Of a stretch of 64,000 nucleotides of DNA, positions 1 to 10,945 are shown piece by piece. A program made the translations under genes and the position numbers. This DNA comes from Galeruca laticollis. Lineage: Eukaryota > Arthropoda > Insecta > Coleoptera > Chrysomelidae. How positions within the stretch are numbered: position 1 is the first letter of the stretch; each line of letters begins with the position of its first letter. A model generated the notes under the pieces. It saw only the letters and a list, made by a program, of their open reading frames with translations, was not told where the DNA came from and searched no databases. The stretch is from assembly GCA_963921935.1 (NCBI GenBank), contig OY998180.1:208548744-208612743 (forward strand), read 5' to 3'.

Positions 1-567
1 TACTATCTCCCTCATTCTGGGTGTAACCCTTTTCTAGAAATCTCTGCAAGATTGATTTGATATTAAATTTTTCCCACAATATCTATATAGGTTAAACATG
101 AATCCATTTCTGTTTTGTCCTGCACAATTATTCGATTAGAACACAAACTTCTCCGAAACTAACCATCTCTTTGATAAATTTCAGAAGGCAACTTCCGATT
201 TCATTAACTCCTCTATATGCAATAGTTTCCTGTCACATATAACTAAAACCCACTGCATCGCCAATATCAAATACAGTCAAATTATAAATGGAATGTTTTG
301 ATTTATAATAAAAAGTGCTTACTTCTTTATAAGGACGAATAAGTACTTTTTGTAAATCAAAACAACTAACTGAAACGCGCTTATCTAAGTTGCTCTTTTC
401 TTATCTGCTTATTTCTAATTATTTATTTTTGAAATATGTTTCTTGTTCCTTCTGTACTTTTTCTGTGTTTCCACTATGTATCATGGACATCAATATTTGG
501 TATTTTACTCCTTCTCGACTCCCTTGTTCATTCATATACAATATGGTTTCAATTAGAAACTACTAAA

Positions 568-663
568 AAATACACGGTTTTAAAGAACAAAACTAACTTT
601 TCCGCATCTGTGAGATGCCCTGAACAATATTATATCATGAAATTGTCACTTATAATCTCCCTA
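568..663 (+). repeat. R165 family, A-end fragment
   Basis: A ~95 bp piece that matches the start of the longer R165 copies: the constant A-terminus (variant of AATAAACGGTTTTAAAG, then AACTAACTTTTCCGCATCTG) followed by the first part of the repeat unit (GAGATGCCCTGAACAATATT). It stops abruptly near 663, so it is a truncated copy. The sequence before it (1-567) shows no convincing gene. Confidence 0.7.
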
Positions 664-852
664 GTGCTTGAAAAATTTCCGGAAATTAATTCAAGGACGT
701 GGGGGATTCGGTGAGAAAATTTGACATGTGATAAATGTCAAATGTTCACCAGGTTTGGATCGGTTTGCTTCGTCAAAATATCCCTATTGTTTTGCGTTCA
801 TTCTTAAACGTCACATAATTTAATCGCATTTCACACGTTTTTTTAATCCAAA

Positions 853-2041
853 ATGGCTCGTTTTGGAAAAGAAAGTTCTGAAAACATAAAAGCAGAAGTG
901 GCAAATCTTACTCGCCAAAATACGAAGAAGTCAAAATTAAGCATATGGAGGCAGTTTCTAGTTTTTTGTGCGGAAAGATCCAACAATATCGATGACTGCG
1001 TTGGCACTAATTTTAGATTATGCCATTAATATGAAGAAGAAAAATTCTGATGATTACAAAGAATCTGTCATTAAGGTAAATTACGTACTTTTAGATTATT
1101 TGACAAAATTGCAAAAAAATATTGAGCCGCTAAAATTGTTTTCTTTTTTTTGTTTTAGATTATGTGGAACTCTACGGCAAAACAACTTTTTTTTCAAAAG
1201 TATCAGATTAAATTTGATCCTTTTAGTGATGTGGAATTTAGAGGGGCTATAGCAGCGAAGAGAAGACAGCTACAAAAGGACCCAAAAAAAAGTAAGAAAA
1301 GTGCGGCAGCTTTAACAAGCGAAGATTATAAACAAATATTAAAAATATAGGATGAGGATACTCCAAGTGGTTTATAAAGAGAAATCTTTTACATCACTTC
1401 CCACTAGTAAGCTTGGAAGGGTGGAGAAGGAGCTGCTGCGAAAGTTGAGTATTTTGCCAAAGAGTTCGACAACAAAAACAACTTCACAGGCAGGATAGAG
1501 TATAACCCCATCTTCACAAAGACCGCTCAGGGTGGATAAAAAAAATGACTGATAGCAAGTGGCTAATTGAAAATACAAAAAATCCTGAAGTTTGTCCAGT
1601 TAGACTGTTTCATAAGTTAATTGAAAAAGGGGGTAATTCAATTAAAGTTGACAAACGGTCTCTAACACCGAACCCCAAATCATCGAATTGGTTTAAAAAC
1701 TGTCCTGTTGGAAAAAACACGATGATGTCAACCTGGTTTAACGAAGCAGCATCTAAGGTGGGCATTGACTCCAAGAAAATAAAGATAACGAACCATTCTG
1801 CGAAGGCTACAGATGTGTCTAACTTGGTCAAAAAAGAGGTAAGCGAGCATTTATTAAAATAACAAGGCACAGTAACAGCCAATCCATTAAAACTTATCTG
1901 CAAATTGACATAGAACATCATCAAAATATTATTAATGTCATGAGGGGCGAAAATAAGTCAATGGAAAAGGTAACTATAGTTGTGACATCGGCATCTATCG
2001 TAGGACTGGAACAAGAATTTCAAAAACAACAACTCCAATAG
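853..2041 (+). pseudogene. Crypton-type tyrosine recombinase, degenerate copy
   Basis: Relic of a Crypton-like (DUF3504-type) tyrosine recombinase, an enzyme that would cut and rejoin DNA for element movement. Reading starts at the ATG at 853 (MARFGKESSENIKAEV), shifts frame near 966-975, and crosses an 83 bp intron with good borders (GTAAAT at 1076, TTTTAG ending 1158; phase 0). A stop follows at 1348 and further breaks near 1370-1545. The C-terminal part is clear: a segment with WLIENTKNPEVCPVRLFHKL, then ITNHSAKAT. It aligns by eye to the better copy at 41.1-42.4 kb. The H-x-x-R motif of the catalytic box reads HSAK, so the key Arg is lost and the enzyme is dead even apart from the frameshifts. 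Family assignment is from recognised motifs, not a search. Confidence 0.72.
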
Positions 2042-2422
2042 CCAAGCAAGTATTGTTTAAGTGTAACAATTGTGTTTTTAACGTTACAAATAATTTTTAT
2101 TTAAAATAACAGAATACTAGTGATGTAATTAGGTAGGACATTTCATTTATTAGGTAATGGTTTTTGAATTTTTAGTTAGTAGGTACCTAATTTAATAGTG
2201 CCTAATGTCTGGTTAAATAGGTAATTATAATAAATTATTAAAAGTATATTTAGTCTTTATTACTATTATTTTGTTAATATTTTTCACGAGTGAAACTAAT
2301 ACATTATTTAATTGGTATGCCCTAAGACTTTCATTTTCATAGGTAAGTACAAGGATACCTAAACTATGAAAAAAAATATTCCAGACTTTAGTAAAACAAA
2401 ATGGTTCTTAAGAAAACATAAA

Positions 2423-3343
2423 AAAATAAACGGTTTTAAAAGTTAAAACTAACTTTTCCGCATCTGTGAGATGCCCTGAACAATATTCTATCATAAATTT
2501 GTCACTTGTATACCCTTTGGGGGATGTATCGTGCTAACGTTCTCCCAAAATAACCAAAAATGTATTTCTGGATTTATAGGACCCGCTGTACTCGCTCTAG
2601 TCAGAGAAAAATGAATAGGGACATCTGTGAGAGACCCTGAAAAACATCCAATTATAAAATTGTTCACTTGTATACACTCCGGAGGCTGTATCGTGCTAAC
2701 AACTCGAAATTTCTCCAAAAAGGACCAAAAATGTGGCACCGTAGCACCCGGTGTACTAGCTCTGGTGAACTAAAAATCAATAAGGTTCATCTATAGAACG
2801 CCTTGAACAATATTCGATCATAAAATTGGTCCCTTGTATACACTCGTACTTAAAATACTATAGCACCTGTTGTACGGGCTCTGGTGAGGTAAAAACCAAT
2901 AGATGTGAGATGTCCTGAATAATATTCAATCCTAAAATTGATAACTTGTTGCACTCCGGAGGCTGTATCGTGCTAACAAACTGAAACTTCTCAAAAAATG
3001 ACAAAAATGTCGTACTTCAAGTACCATAGCACTCGCTGTACTGGCTCTGGTGAGCTTAAAATCAATAAGGTTAATTTGTGAGATGTTCTGAACAATATTC
3101 AATCATAAAATTGGTGACTTCTTGCACTCCGGAGGCTGTATCGTGCTAACAAGACATGTAACGAAAAGTGGCCGACGACAACAACGACGACGACATACAC
3201 ACAGGATTTTTTTTCTAATAACCGTTTTTTCGTGTTGTTCTTGGTGGAAAACGTAAAAATAACTCGAAAAAAATCCAAAATTCAACTTTTTTTGGGGTAA
3301 ACCAATATTTCTCTCGCATATTAGATAGGTTGGGCGGAAAAGT
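2423..3343 (+). repeat. R165 family, long copy with internal ~165-170 bp tandem units
   Basis: Best copy for defining the family. It begins with a constant A-terminus (AATAAACGGTTTTAAAA.., then AACTAACTTTTCCGC), followed by tandem units each carrying GGAGGCTGTATCGTGCTAAC, CTCCAAAAATGAC-like and TGTACTGGCTCTGGTGAG blocks; the GTATCGTGCTAAC block recurs near 2527, 2689, 2967 and 3137, about 165-170 bp apart with one shortened unit. The array ends in a (GAC/GTC)n-like stretch near 3180, an A/T-rich stretch and the B-end, finishing GCGGAAAAGT (3334-3343). ACTTTTCCGC (2452-2461) near the A-end is the inverted form of that terminal decamer. No coding sequence. Tandem array plus microsatellite resembles non-autonomous Helentron/HINE-type elements, but the inverted decamers fit a TIR element; class unresolved. 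Confidence 0.8.
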
Positions 3344-4135
3344 AAAGTCTACAAGTAGACGATCTCAGAAGTAACGGCTTTCTAGATACATAGGAAATGA
3401 GTTCATGAAAATTTGCTAACAAACTTCGATCAAAATCGATGTTACCAGGAGGCTTGGAAAATCTTAACAATACTGTACTGAAAGGTTGGTTACGAGGGTG
3501 ACACATAATATGCAAATTTTCAGTTCTCTCAAATTCTCTCATAAACTGGATTATTTACTTATTTATTTATTTTATTTATCTTTAAAAGAAAACTTATAGT
3601 TAGCTTTTAAAGTGTTTGCAAAATACATTTCCTTTTACAACCTATCAAGAAATCAGTAAAGTTCATTTTGACCTACCTTATATAAAATAGAGTAATTAGA
3701 ATGTATGACAATGTTGTCGGATAAAATAGGGAACAATATGTTTCACTTCAAATGACAGCGTGAAACTGTTAATTACGACAACCATGGAAATATGAAACCC
3801 TTCCTAAAAATTTTTCAGTGTTGATCATGAATAAGAATTCTGGTTTATATTTTGAAACATGCCCTAATTAAGGTATTTTCTGAAGTTAAAGTAAAGATGG
3901 AGCTGAATAATGACTACCATTAGTCTTTGTGTGTGTTTGTGACTATTCGCTCTTTTCCATGTAATCGCTGCTAGCAGTTTGTTAAGAGAAGTCTCAATTT
4001 TGTTTTATAGATATGTGAAGTATAGCTTAGAGGCCTTTCACACGTAATAAAAAGAAGGGCATCTTCGCATAAAAAAAAACTTGCAGTATTTTTTACTGGG
4101 TAGAATTGCAAATTAGTCTTGAATTATTATATATA
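3344..4135. other. No gene seen
   Basis: AT-rich sequence between the R165 copy and the first pogo element. No convincing coding sequence, RNA gene or element end was recognised. Confidence 0.4.
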
Positions 4136-6595
4136 AGGGAGGGTTGGGAAATGGTGCGCAGTTAAGCAGAAAATGTGTTTGTCTCAATAAGAATGAAGGT
4201 TTTTTAACTTTGAGGAGAAATTCAGAGTCACTAATTCTTCTACTTTATTGTAAGTAGAACAATATTTGCATAAAGTATTGACGTAAGGAGTATAAATTTG
4301 AAATATGTGGAAATGCATTTGCGCACATTTACCCGACCCGGTGGTTAATGATGCGCATGGGTTAGGGAATGGTGTGCACTAAGCCTTGATTGAAAAAATT
4401 ACATTACATGTCACAAATCAAGTTTTTTTTCTGAAAGTTAACATGAAATCAAAATTGTTTTATGAGCAATCGTCACACTTATAGTTTTCTGCCGTGTCTG
4501 CACCTGTGCACGCCGCATGGTCCCATGAAGCACACAACACACAGCGGTACCATACTTCGTGTTTGCCAAATTCCCCACAAATGCCACCAATATAGTTGGG
4601 GCTCGAAGGCTTTGGCAGCGGAGGAGGCATAAAGCTCAATTCAACATCGTCCAGTTCGTCGTCGTCACATATGTCAGACAAATCTTCATCCACGGAGTCG
4701 TCTGATGAGTCAGATTCTGCATCTTTCTTCAGTCTCTTTTTTCCCTTAAGTTTATTGTTGCTTGTGGTGTCATTGCTGAAGCATCTGCGGACCAATTTCT
4801 TTTTGTCCGTTTTGTCATCATTTTTTCTTTTCAGACTTTCTTCCCTCAATTTCTTTTTTCCTTCAGCCGCTTCTAATTCTTTCCCGACAGGTGTGCTTGT
4901 GAGGATTTTTGAATTCTGCTGTTTGGGTGGTTTTATTTTCATTTCTTTGTTGACCTGTTTCTTCGGTATAGGAGCCAGGGCCAGAAAAGAGTTATCTTTG
5001 GATGTACTAGGCTGAGAGACTTGCAAATCGATTATATAATTTGTACCAATATCGGTCAATGAATTAGTAGCTTCAGCTCCAAATACAGGAGTCATCAGCA
5101 GAACAGCCTTCTATTGCGTATTCTCTTACATGCTTGGAAGGGGCAAAATCGTCTTCTTTGAACTTGTCCGGATCCAATAGGCAGATTCCCGCAGTGCGAA
5201 ATCCTGAAACACACTTCTCCATCGTCGCGACTTTCATGAAGGCCTTGCTCAATAGTTCAGCTATATCATACTCTGTTATTTTTTGGTGACCAGTTGTAGA
5301 GGGGTACAGATCATATTCTCGGTAAAGAGCGTTCTTCAATGGACTGAAAATTGTCAAGTCCAGCGGCTGAAGGTGATCCGAAGTGTGTGGTGGAAGAGAC
5401 ACCATATGGATATTTTTGAAGAGTTTCTGGCATCCTTTTCCGGGGATAAATAAGCATAGGGGGAATGTAATTTCCTGCTGCACTGGCACAAAAGACACCC
5501 CTTATAGTTCTTCCTCGTTCGGCAGAAATAGCCGAACCAACTTTTTTTGCTCCTTTGACTCCGTAAACCTTTGGACATATGACTTGGACCGTTGTTATTC
5601 CAGTCTCGTCCATGTTAAATAGTCTGCTTGGTTCAAACTTGAATTTCTGCTTCAGAATCTGAAGATTGGAGTAAAATAGTTCCACAGCATCTTTATTGAA
5701 GAATGCGATCCGATTCAAACTGGTTCCCTCCGGCTGCCTAAGTTTTATCTCAGGAAACCTTTTCAGAAAACCATAAAGCCATGCTTTTCCAGCAAGACCC
5801 TTTTGTCGATTAAAATTGTGATTGATTGAGTGATGCTCTGCATACCTAAATGCTAGCCTTCTGAGCCCACCAGGAGTCAATCCGTAGAATAATTCAGAAA
5901 GCAACACAATATATTCCTTCAACTCGACTTCAGTATCGGGGGTGAATACAGTCTTACAGCCTAGACGAGGTAGCTTGAGATCATCTTCTGAGAGTTTTTT
6001 TCTCAGCGTCGATACGGGCATTTTAAAACATCTTCCCACTTCTCTGATTTGTCTGCCATCGTTTCTTATTGCATCCAGGGCGTTTTGCAGATGTTCGGCT
6101 GTGTAGGAAAGGATCGTTGTCTTACGAGTGTACTTCTGAGGCATCTGAAATCAAAATTCAAAATAAATATTTGCTACTATTCAACTACGTGAGGGGTAAT
6201 CGTGCGCACTAGTGCGCACGATTACCCTTCTGTGTTTGTCTTGGATAATTGCCAAAATTTTCATAGAAAAAACTAATTTAATTGAAGTTGGACAATACTA
6301 AAACATTCCTCAAACACTATATTTTAAAGAGATACCTCATGCGAAATTAATGGATTAAAATTGTGGACTCACCTCCTTATTTTGGAGCACCCAAAAATTA
6401 CAAAAAGAAATAAACAAACCGACCATGTGCTTCCACCTCGGTCGTGTACGTACTGGCGTCACGTCCGATTGCATTCAGAAGTCGCGTGACGTGTCGTACC
6501 CTACGACATCGCTCAACTGACCTCTATATGCTGCGAAATTCAAAATAAGTTGGAGCGCACGATTACCCTCCGCGCACCATTACCCAACTCTCCCT
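4136..6595 (-). mobile_element. pogo-type DNA transposon 1 (TA target duplication)
   Basis: The ends are inverted copies: AGGGAGGGTTGGGAAATGGT at 4136 and, read from the other end, AGGGAGAGTTGGGTAATGGT at 6595, both continuing GCGC. TA dinucleotides flank both sides (4134-4135 and 6596-6597), as expected for the Tc1/mariner/pogo group. A subterminal GGTAATCGTGCGC-type repeat occurs several times near 6195-6230 and 6550. The element holds a broken transposase on the minus strand (4460-6144). Its size of about 2.46 kb fits a pogo-like element that has lost an internal piece. Confidence 0.9.
4460..6144 (-). pseudogene. pogo-like DDE transposase with internal deletion and PHD-like C-terminus
   Basis: N-terminus starts at the ATG at 6144 (MPQKYTRKTTILSYTAEHLQ). 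First comes a Psq-type helix-turn-helix (GRQIREVGRCFKMPVSTLRKK), then a CENP-B-like DNA-binding region, then the DDE_1 core with the first Asp in FNMDETG and the block PPMLIYPRKRM. The sequence then jumps, with a frame change near 5400-5480, straight to MVSLPPHTSDHLQPLDL, which holds the third Asp; roughly 60 residues including the second catalytic Asp are missing relative to family members. A second frame change near 5090 leads into an acidic Ser/Asp- and Lys-rich tail and a Cys/His cluster (WYRCVLCASWDHAAC...CDDC) resembling a PHD-type zinc finger whose first Cys appears to be lost. Inactive; would have bound TIRs and cut DNA in the nucleus. Confidence 0.88.
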
Positions 6596-7015
6596 TAGAA
6601 CTGTTTTAATACCAACCTAGGTAACAAATACATCCACAGTGTTTATGTGCTTACATTTATAATAAACCTATATTTTGCATAACTCCAATAATCGATGAAC
6701 ATTGAAAACTTCTTCTGTGTATGTGAAGCTTGGGCAGTAACAATATCGATGAAAAGAAAATTACAGGAAATGCGGATTAAATATATTTGCAAAGTGATAG
6801 GGGAAAGTGAAATGATCAAAATGAAAAACACTGATATAAGGTCCTAGCTAAGCTTAATTTAATAACGAAAGATCAGTCGAACAAATATGAGACAACGACA
6901 CGAAAAGTAAAACCGAGAACTCATAGAAAAATTTGATATAATGGAGTGAAAGGAATACTCGATGAAAAAGAAACGGCAATAATGCGAGGGTGAATCTTGA
7001 AATAAAACTAGAGAA

Positions 7016-7045
7016 AAATGGTTTTAAAGATTTAAACTAACTTTT
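7016..7045 (+). repeat. R165 A-terminus fragment (30 bp)
   Basis: GGTTTTAAAGATTTAAACTA followed by ACTTTTC matches the constant A-terminus of the R165 family but goes directly into a coding-like segment on the opposite strand instead of the usual repeat unit (..CGCATCTGTGAG). Either a tiny truncated copy or the end of a related longer element. Confidence 0.5.
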
Positions 7046-7218
7046 CGGCTTTTCGGATGGTGAATTTTTTTCATCTTGTTTTCTTATGTTTCCTTTCAGT
7101 TTTTCATTTTCTAATTTGACTTCTTTTAATCCATTTATTACAACTCCCAATTTCTCATCCATTAATTTTATATTGTTGCCTATATCTTTAAACATATTTT
7201 GAATTTTTTCCATATCTG
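7037..7218 (-). pseudogene. C-terminal part of a small coiled-coil ORF split by pogo element 2
   Basis: Encodes a Lys/Glu-rich heptad-like segment (DMEKIQNMFKDIGNNIK, then MDEKLGVVINGLKEVKLENE) ending at a stop at 7037-7039. The reading frame continues, after skipping the pogo insertion and one TA, into the codons at 10212-10227 which start ATG AAC GAT ACA ATT. The joined ORF would be ~65 residues. Short coiled-coil proteins of this look occur in first ORFs of insect non-LTR retrotransposons, which is only a suggestion; function not recognised. Confidence 0.5.
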
Positions 7219-7220
7219 TA

Positions 7221-10211
7221 GGGTAAACTGTCCCACAGTGAACCAATTTTCATATATAGGGTCACTACTTTTTCTTTTTGATGAAAATACCTCAGAAAAC
7301 AAATGGAATGAACACTTCCTGTTTTGATACGTTATCTGTGTTATCATATGGGTACTCATTTGATTTTTCGATATAGTTTTGAATTTTTTTAAAAACTATG
7401 ACATATGGTTCACTGTGTACGATGATGTGTATACAGTGAACCACCAGCCAGTACACAGTGAATCATAGTTCATAATTCAAATAAAACGGAGACGTTATTT
7501 CAAAAACTTTATTGATATCTCATGACTTAACATAAAAAATAAAATACAACATTCTTGATATACGTACTAGACGCAAGTATAAAAATTGGTTGATTTCTAA
7601 TTTAAAATATCTTCAAAAATGTGTGGAAACAGAACTAAATATTTTGTTTTTAACCAAAACTAACAACAAACTCCTTAAAATATTATTTGGGAAACAATGA
7701 GACTAGTAATCCTATAGTCATTTTCATCTCTGAAAAATACAAAAAAGAGATGACATAAACACAGGAGACTAATAAAATTGGAGAACATTTCAATAGCTAG
7801 CGAATATCGAGACCACAAAAGTCCATGTTGAAAGAGTAGAAGCAATTTTTGCACCTGGAGGTGGAGCCATGGTCTAATGGTTTTTGTAAAATAATTTTGA
7901 CATCCGATTTTGAAACTGTAGATAAATCGGGTATGTTAGGAATGGAGAACACATATTGTGTTGGAGATTTTTTCCGCAAGAAACTCATATCATGTTCGCC
8001 TTTTTGGGCAGCTAAAATTTTAGCTAGGTAGTAAATTTTCTTTTTTTTTCCTTGGAACTCAACCAGAACAAATTCCCCTTAGACCGGATCTCTGGTAAGA
8101 TTTCCTAACTGGTTTTTTGCAACAGGGATCGTATCTCCATCTGAATTTTCATCAAATTCATCTGTCATAGCACCATCACTTTCCAAAATTATGGAAGTAT
8201 CAGATTCAGATGTAGAACTATCCTGTAACACTTTCCTCACACCTTGCCCTTTCTTATTGGCGCATAGGATTTTTGTGTTCATTTGTCGCTTCTTTGCTTG
8301 TTTTTCTTTTTCAATTTGCTCCTTTTCTGGCGTGTCCGTTGCTATCATATTCCCACCTTTTTTCCTATTCTTCCTTACCTATATTTTTCCTTGGTTTTGC
8401 TTTGATAGGTGGACGGAATTCTGTCAAATCTATGAATTTTTTGTGACCTGTTTGTGACGATTCATTTCTTTTTCTGAACAATCAGGTTCCAGATCTATTG
8501 ATATATTGTTGTCCGCTGCCACAGCAGTAGTATCAATTTCTTCAAGTTGTGGGCGATCAATGACTGTGCTTGGTTAAAAGTGGATATCTGTGAAAATCGT
8601 TCTATCAAAAGGAACGATTCCGGTTGCTTTAAAGCGATTTATTATCGAGGTAGGTGTCATAGTTTTTAGATATGCTTCACCAATGAAACCACTCACATCA
8701 TAAATTGTTACTGGTTGGCCGAAATTTCTCATAATCCAGGAATCCATGCTAGCATTATAAAAGGTTTTGAAGGGCTTGAATAATCCAACATCGAGAGGTT
8801 GTGTTTTATGAGATGAGTGGGGTGGCAAAGTGAGTATCGTAACCCCGTGTGATTTGGCCAGTTTCAAAGACTCTACTGACAGGTGCGATTCATGATTGTC
8901 GAATATTAAAAGCGATGGATTATCCATTGAAGAGGAACTACATTTTATAAAATGTTTCATAACTTCAGGAAATAATTCCGAATTCATCCGTCCTCTCGGT
9001 GCGGCCAAACCCAAAGTAACAGGGGGGCGCCTTTGATCATGAAGTTCTTGAAGTTTTTTCGAGGAAAAATTATGACGGGTGGAAGTGAATATCGACCAGC
9101 ACAAACAATAGCACATGTTGTGCATAACGTTCCTTTTTCGCCACTTGTAACTTCCGAGAGACATCTTATTCCTTTCGGTGCCATCACTTTTGGAGGCTTT
9201 TGAACAGTGGTTGTCGCCGTTTCGTCTAAATTATAGACGCGTGTTCCATTAGCAAAATTGGGATGGCGTTTTAAAACATCTTCTAGATTTTGGAAATATT
9301 TGTCAATGTTATGACGATTGAAACCTGTAGCTCGAGCCAAGCTACAACTTTCCGGTGCTCGGAGAGTCACATCTGGATGACGAACACGAAAAGATCGGAG
9401 CCATTCCAAGCCTGCCATTTTATTTTTTCCCAGGATTCTGGAATGCGTATTTTATGATTGCTGTCTCGTACGATAACATGCGGTAATCTCTATTTGTTAA
9501 ACCATAGAAGAGATATGCACAATTTTTAAGATATTTTTTCAATGCCTCTTCCTGCTCCGAATTGAAAATCTGATTAACGTTATAGTTAGGAACTAATCTG
9601 ACATTCAGACCTTCTCTTGCATTTTTTGTTTTTAAATAAAATCTTCTCAAGGTTGCGTAAGGAAGTTCTTTAAGTTTAGCTGCCCTCGTGTTTTCTTCTG
9701 TGTGAGCCCCTATATTACGAGGCAGTTTTCTGCGAGCCATGCTGTAAAAAAATCAAAACATTATTTACAATTTCTGTAGTAAAGTAGTACACAGTGAACC
9801 AATGATTCACTGTGTAAGCCTCGACTTGGTTCACTGTTGGACGTGAGGTACAAAATCGTTTGAAGGTAAGAAATGAGAACTAATCATTTGTTTAATCAGG
9901 CATTTGCTATCGATTAATATCCTACATAGATCATTCATCACAATGAAATCTCAATTTCACGATTACAAAGTGTAGTTATCTTACTAGAACAAAAATATGG
10001 AGGGGATTTTTTATTTTACGTACCTGGCTAAATCACTAAATCTGCTATACAACCTAATCAGTTGAATGTTCGAGCGTCACTGATGAGATGATGGGTAGTG
10101 CAGTGAGAGACGCTTCAAACACACCGATCGTTTTGTTTCTAATGTAGGCAACCGCGCATTGAACTTGACAGGTCCACTGTGGGACATGGCTCACTGTTGG
10201 ACAGTCCACCC
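7221..10211 (-). mobile_element. pogo-type DNA transposon 2 (TA target duplication)
   Basis: Inverted ends match well: GGGTAAACTGTCCCACAGTG at 7221 and, from the other end, GGGTGGACTGTCCAACAGTG at 10211, each preceded by the TA target duplication (7219-7220, 10212-10213). Additional CACAGTGAACCA-like motifs lie subterminally at both sides (around 7380-7470 and 9790-9835), likely extra transposase binding sites. About 2.99 kb long, so close to full length. It inserted into a small ORF (7037-7218 plus 10212-10227). Confidence 0.92.
7797..9740 (-). pseudogene. pogo-like DDE transposase, full span with frameshifts
   Basis: Starts at the ATG at 9740 (MARRKLPRNIGAHTEENTRA). The N-terminal half contains the helix-turn-helix region (LPYATLRRFYLKTKN) and the CENP-B-like block (LKKYLKNCAYLFYGL). 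A break at 9420 is followed by the second helix region (MAGLEWLRSFRVRHPDVTLR) and the DDE core: first Asp in YNLDETATTTVQKP, second in LLIFDNHESH, third in LPPHSSHKTQPLDVGLFKP. A frameshift lies near 9000-9020. The C-terminal tail is acidic/Ser-rich (8079-8348) and ends with a segment (7797-7988) including FLRKKSPTQYVFSIPNIPDL. All three catalytic Asp codons remain, so the break is by frame only. It belongs to the same broad group as the transposase at 4460-6144 but the two differ throughout. Confidence 0.87.
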
Positions 10212-10227
10212 TAATTGTATCGTTCAT
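10212..10227 (-). pseudogene. N-terminal start of the split small ORF
   Basis: ATG at 10225-10227 followed by AAC GAT ACA ATT. Removing the pogo element and one copy of TA gives an uninterrupted frame into 7218-7037. The upstream sequence at 10228-10290 contains a (TA)n run and no further supported coding. Confidence 0.45.
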
Positions 10228-10606
10228 ACTCCGCGGTAAACAGCTAGGCTAATCCACCTCAACGGTTCGGAGGATTTCAGCTGATATATATATATATAAT
10301 TCATTTAGTTTAGACTTTTTTCACGATTTGGCAACACTGTAAGGATATTCCGACGTAGATTCTTTTTGTATTTATTCGGTCTTATCTGTTAACCTCATCT
10401 GATTAGATATTTATTCAATCACTTTCACTTCGAAACTGTTTTTACACATCCAGTTTTTTCACAAAGCCATTCAGATACTTTAATATACTTGTGGGTACAC
10501 TCTAAGTATATTATTTTACAATGCGAAACTATTATCTTCAAAATTGTGGTACACAAAAAATAAAATTCTGTTTACCGTTTTACTGCCATGTTGCCACCCT
10601 CTTAAC

Positions 10607-10945
10607 ATTACCCAATCATAAAATTCTTCACTTCATGCACCTGCATCGTGCTAATAAACCTAAATTTCTCCAAAAATGTGTACTTCATGTACCATAGCAC
10701 CCGTAATACTGGCTCTGGTGAGCTGAAAATCAATAGTGTTCATCTGTGAGAGTCCTGATCAATATACAATCATAAAATTGGTGAGTTTATGCACTCCGGC
10801 GGATGTATCGTGCTAACAACACATGTTATAAACAGTGGCCGTCGTGTTTTTCTCACTGAAAAACTTTAAAAAATTCTAAAATTCTAATTTTTTTTGGAGT
10901 AAACCAATACTTTTCTCGCATCGTAGATATGGTTGGTGATCAAGT
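10607..10945 (+). repeat. R165 family, short copy
   Basis: Lacks the A-terminus; starts inside the repeat unit (CCAATCATAAAATTCTTCAC), has about 1.5 units with TGTATCGTGCTAAC and CTGGCTCTGGTGAGCTG, then a shortened B-side (GGAGTAAACCAATACTTTTC, TCGCATCGTAGATATGGTTG). The microsatellite is almost absent here. Confidence 0.7.

Noticed and set aside
568..2460. Crypton flanked by direct repeats (568-663 and 2423-2520) as its own ends
   Set aside because: The flanking strings are ordinary R165 A-ends found at many other places without a Crypton, so their position here is most likely chance.
4596..5015. Long plus-strand frame rich in Ser and Phe
   Set aside because: It is the antisense shadow of the acidic/Lys-rich tail of the pogo transposase; no splice context or domain.
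10260..10300. TATA-type promoter in the (TA) run
   Set aside because: A short dinucleotide run without an associated gene start.
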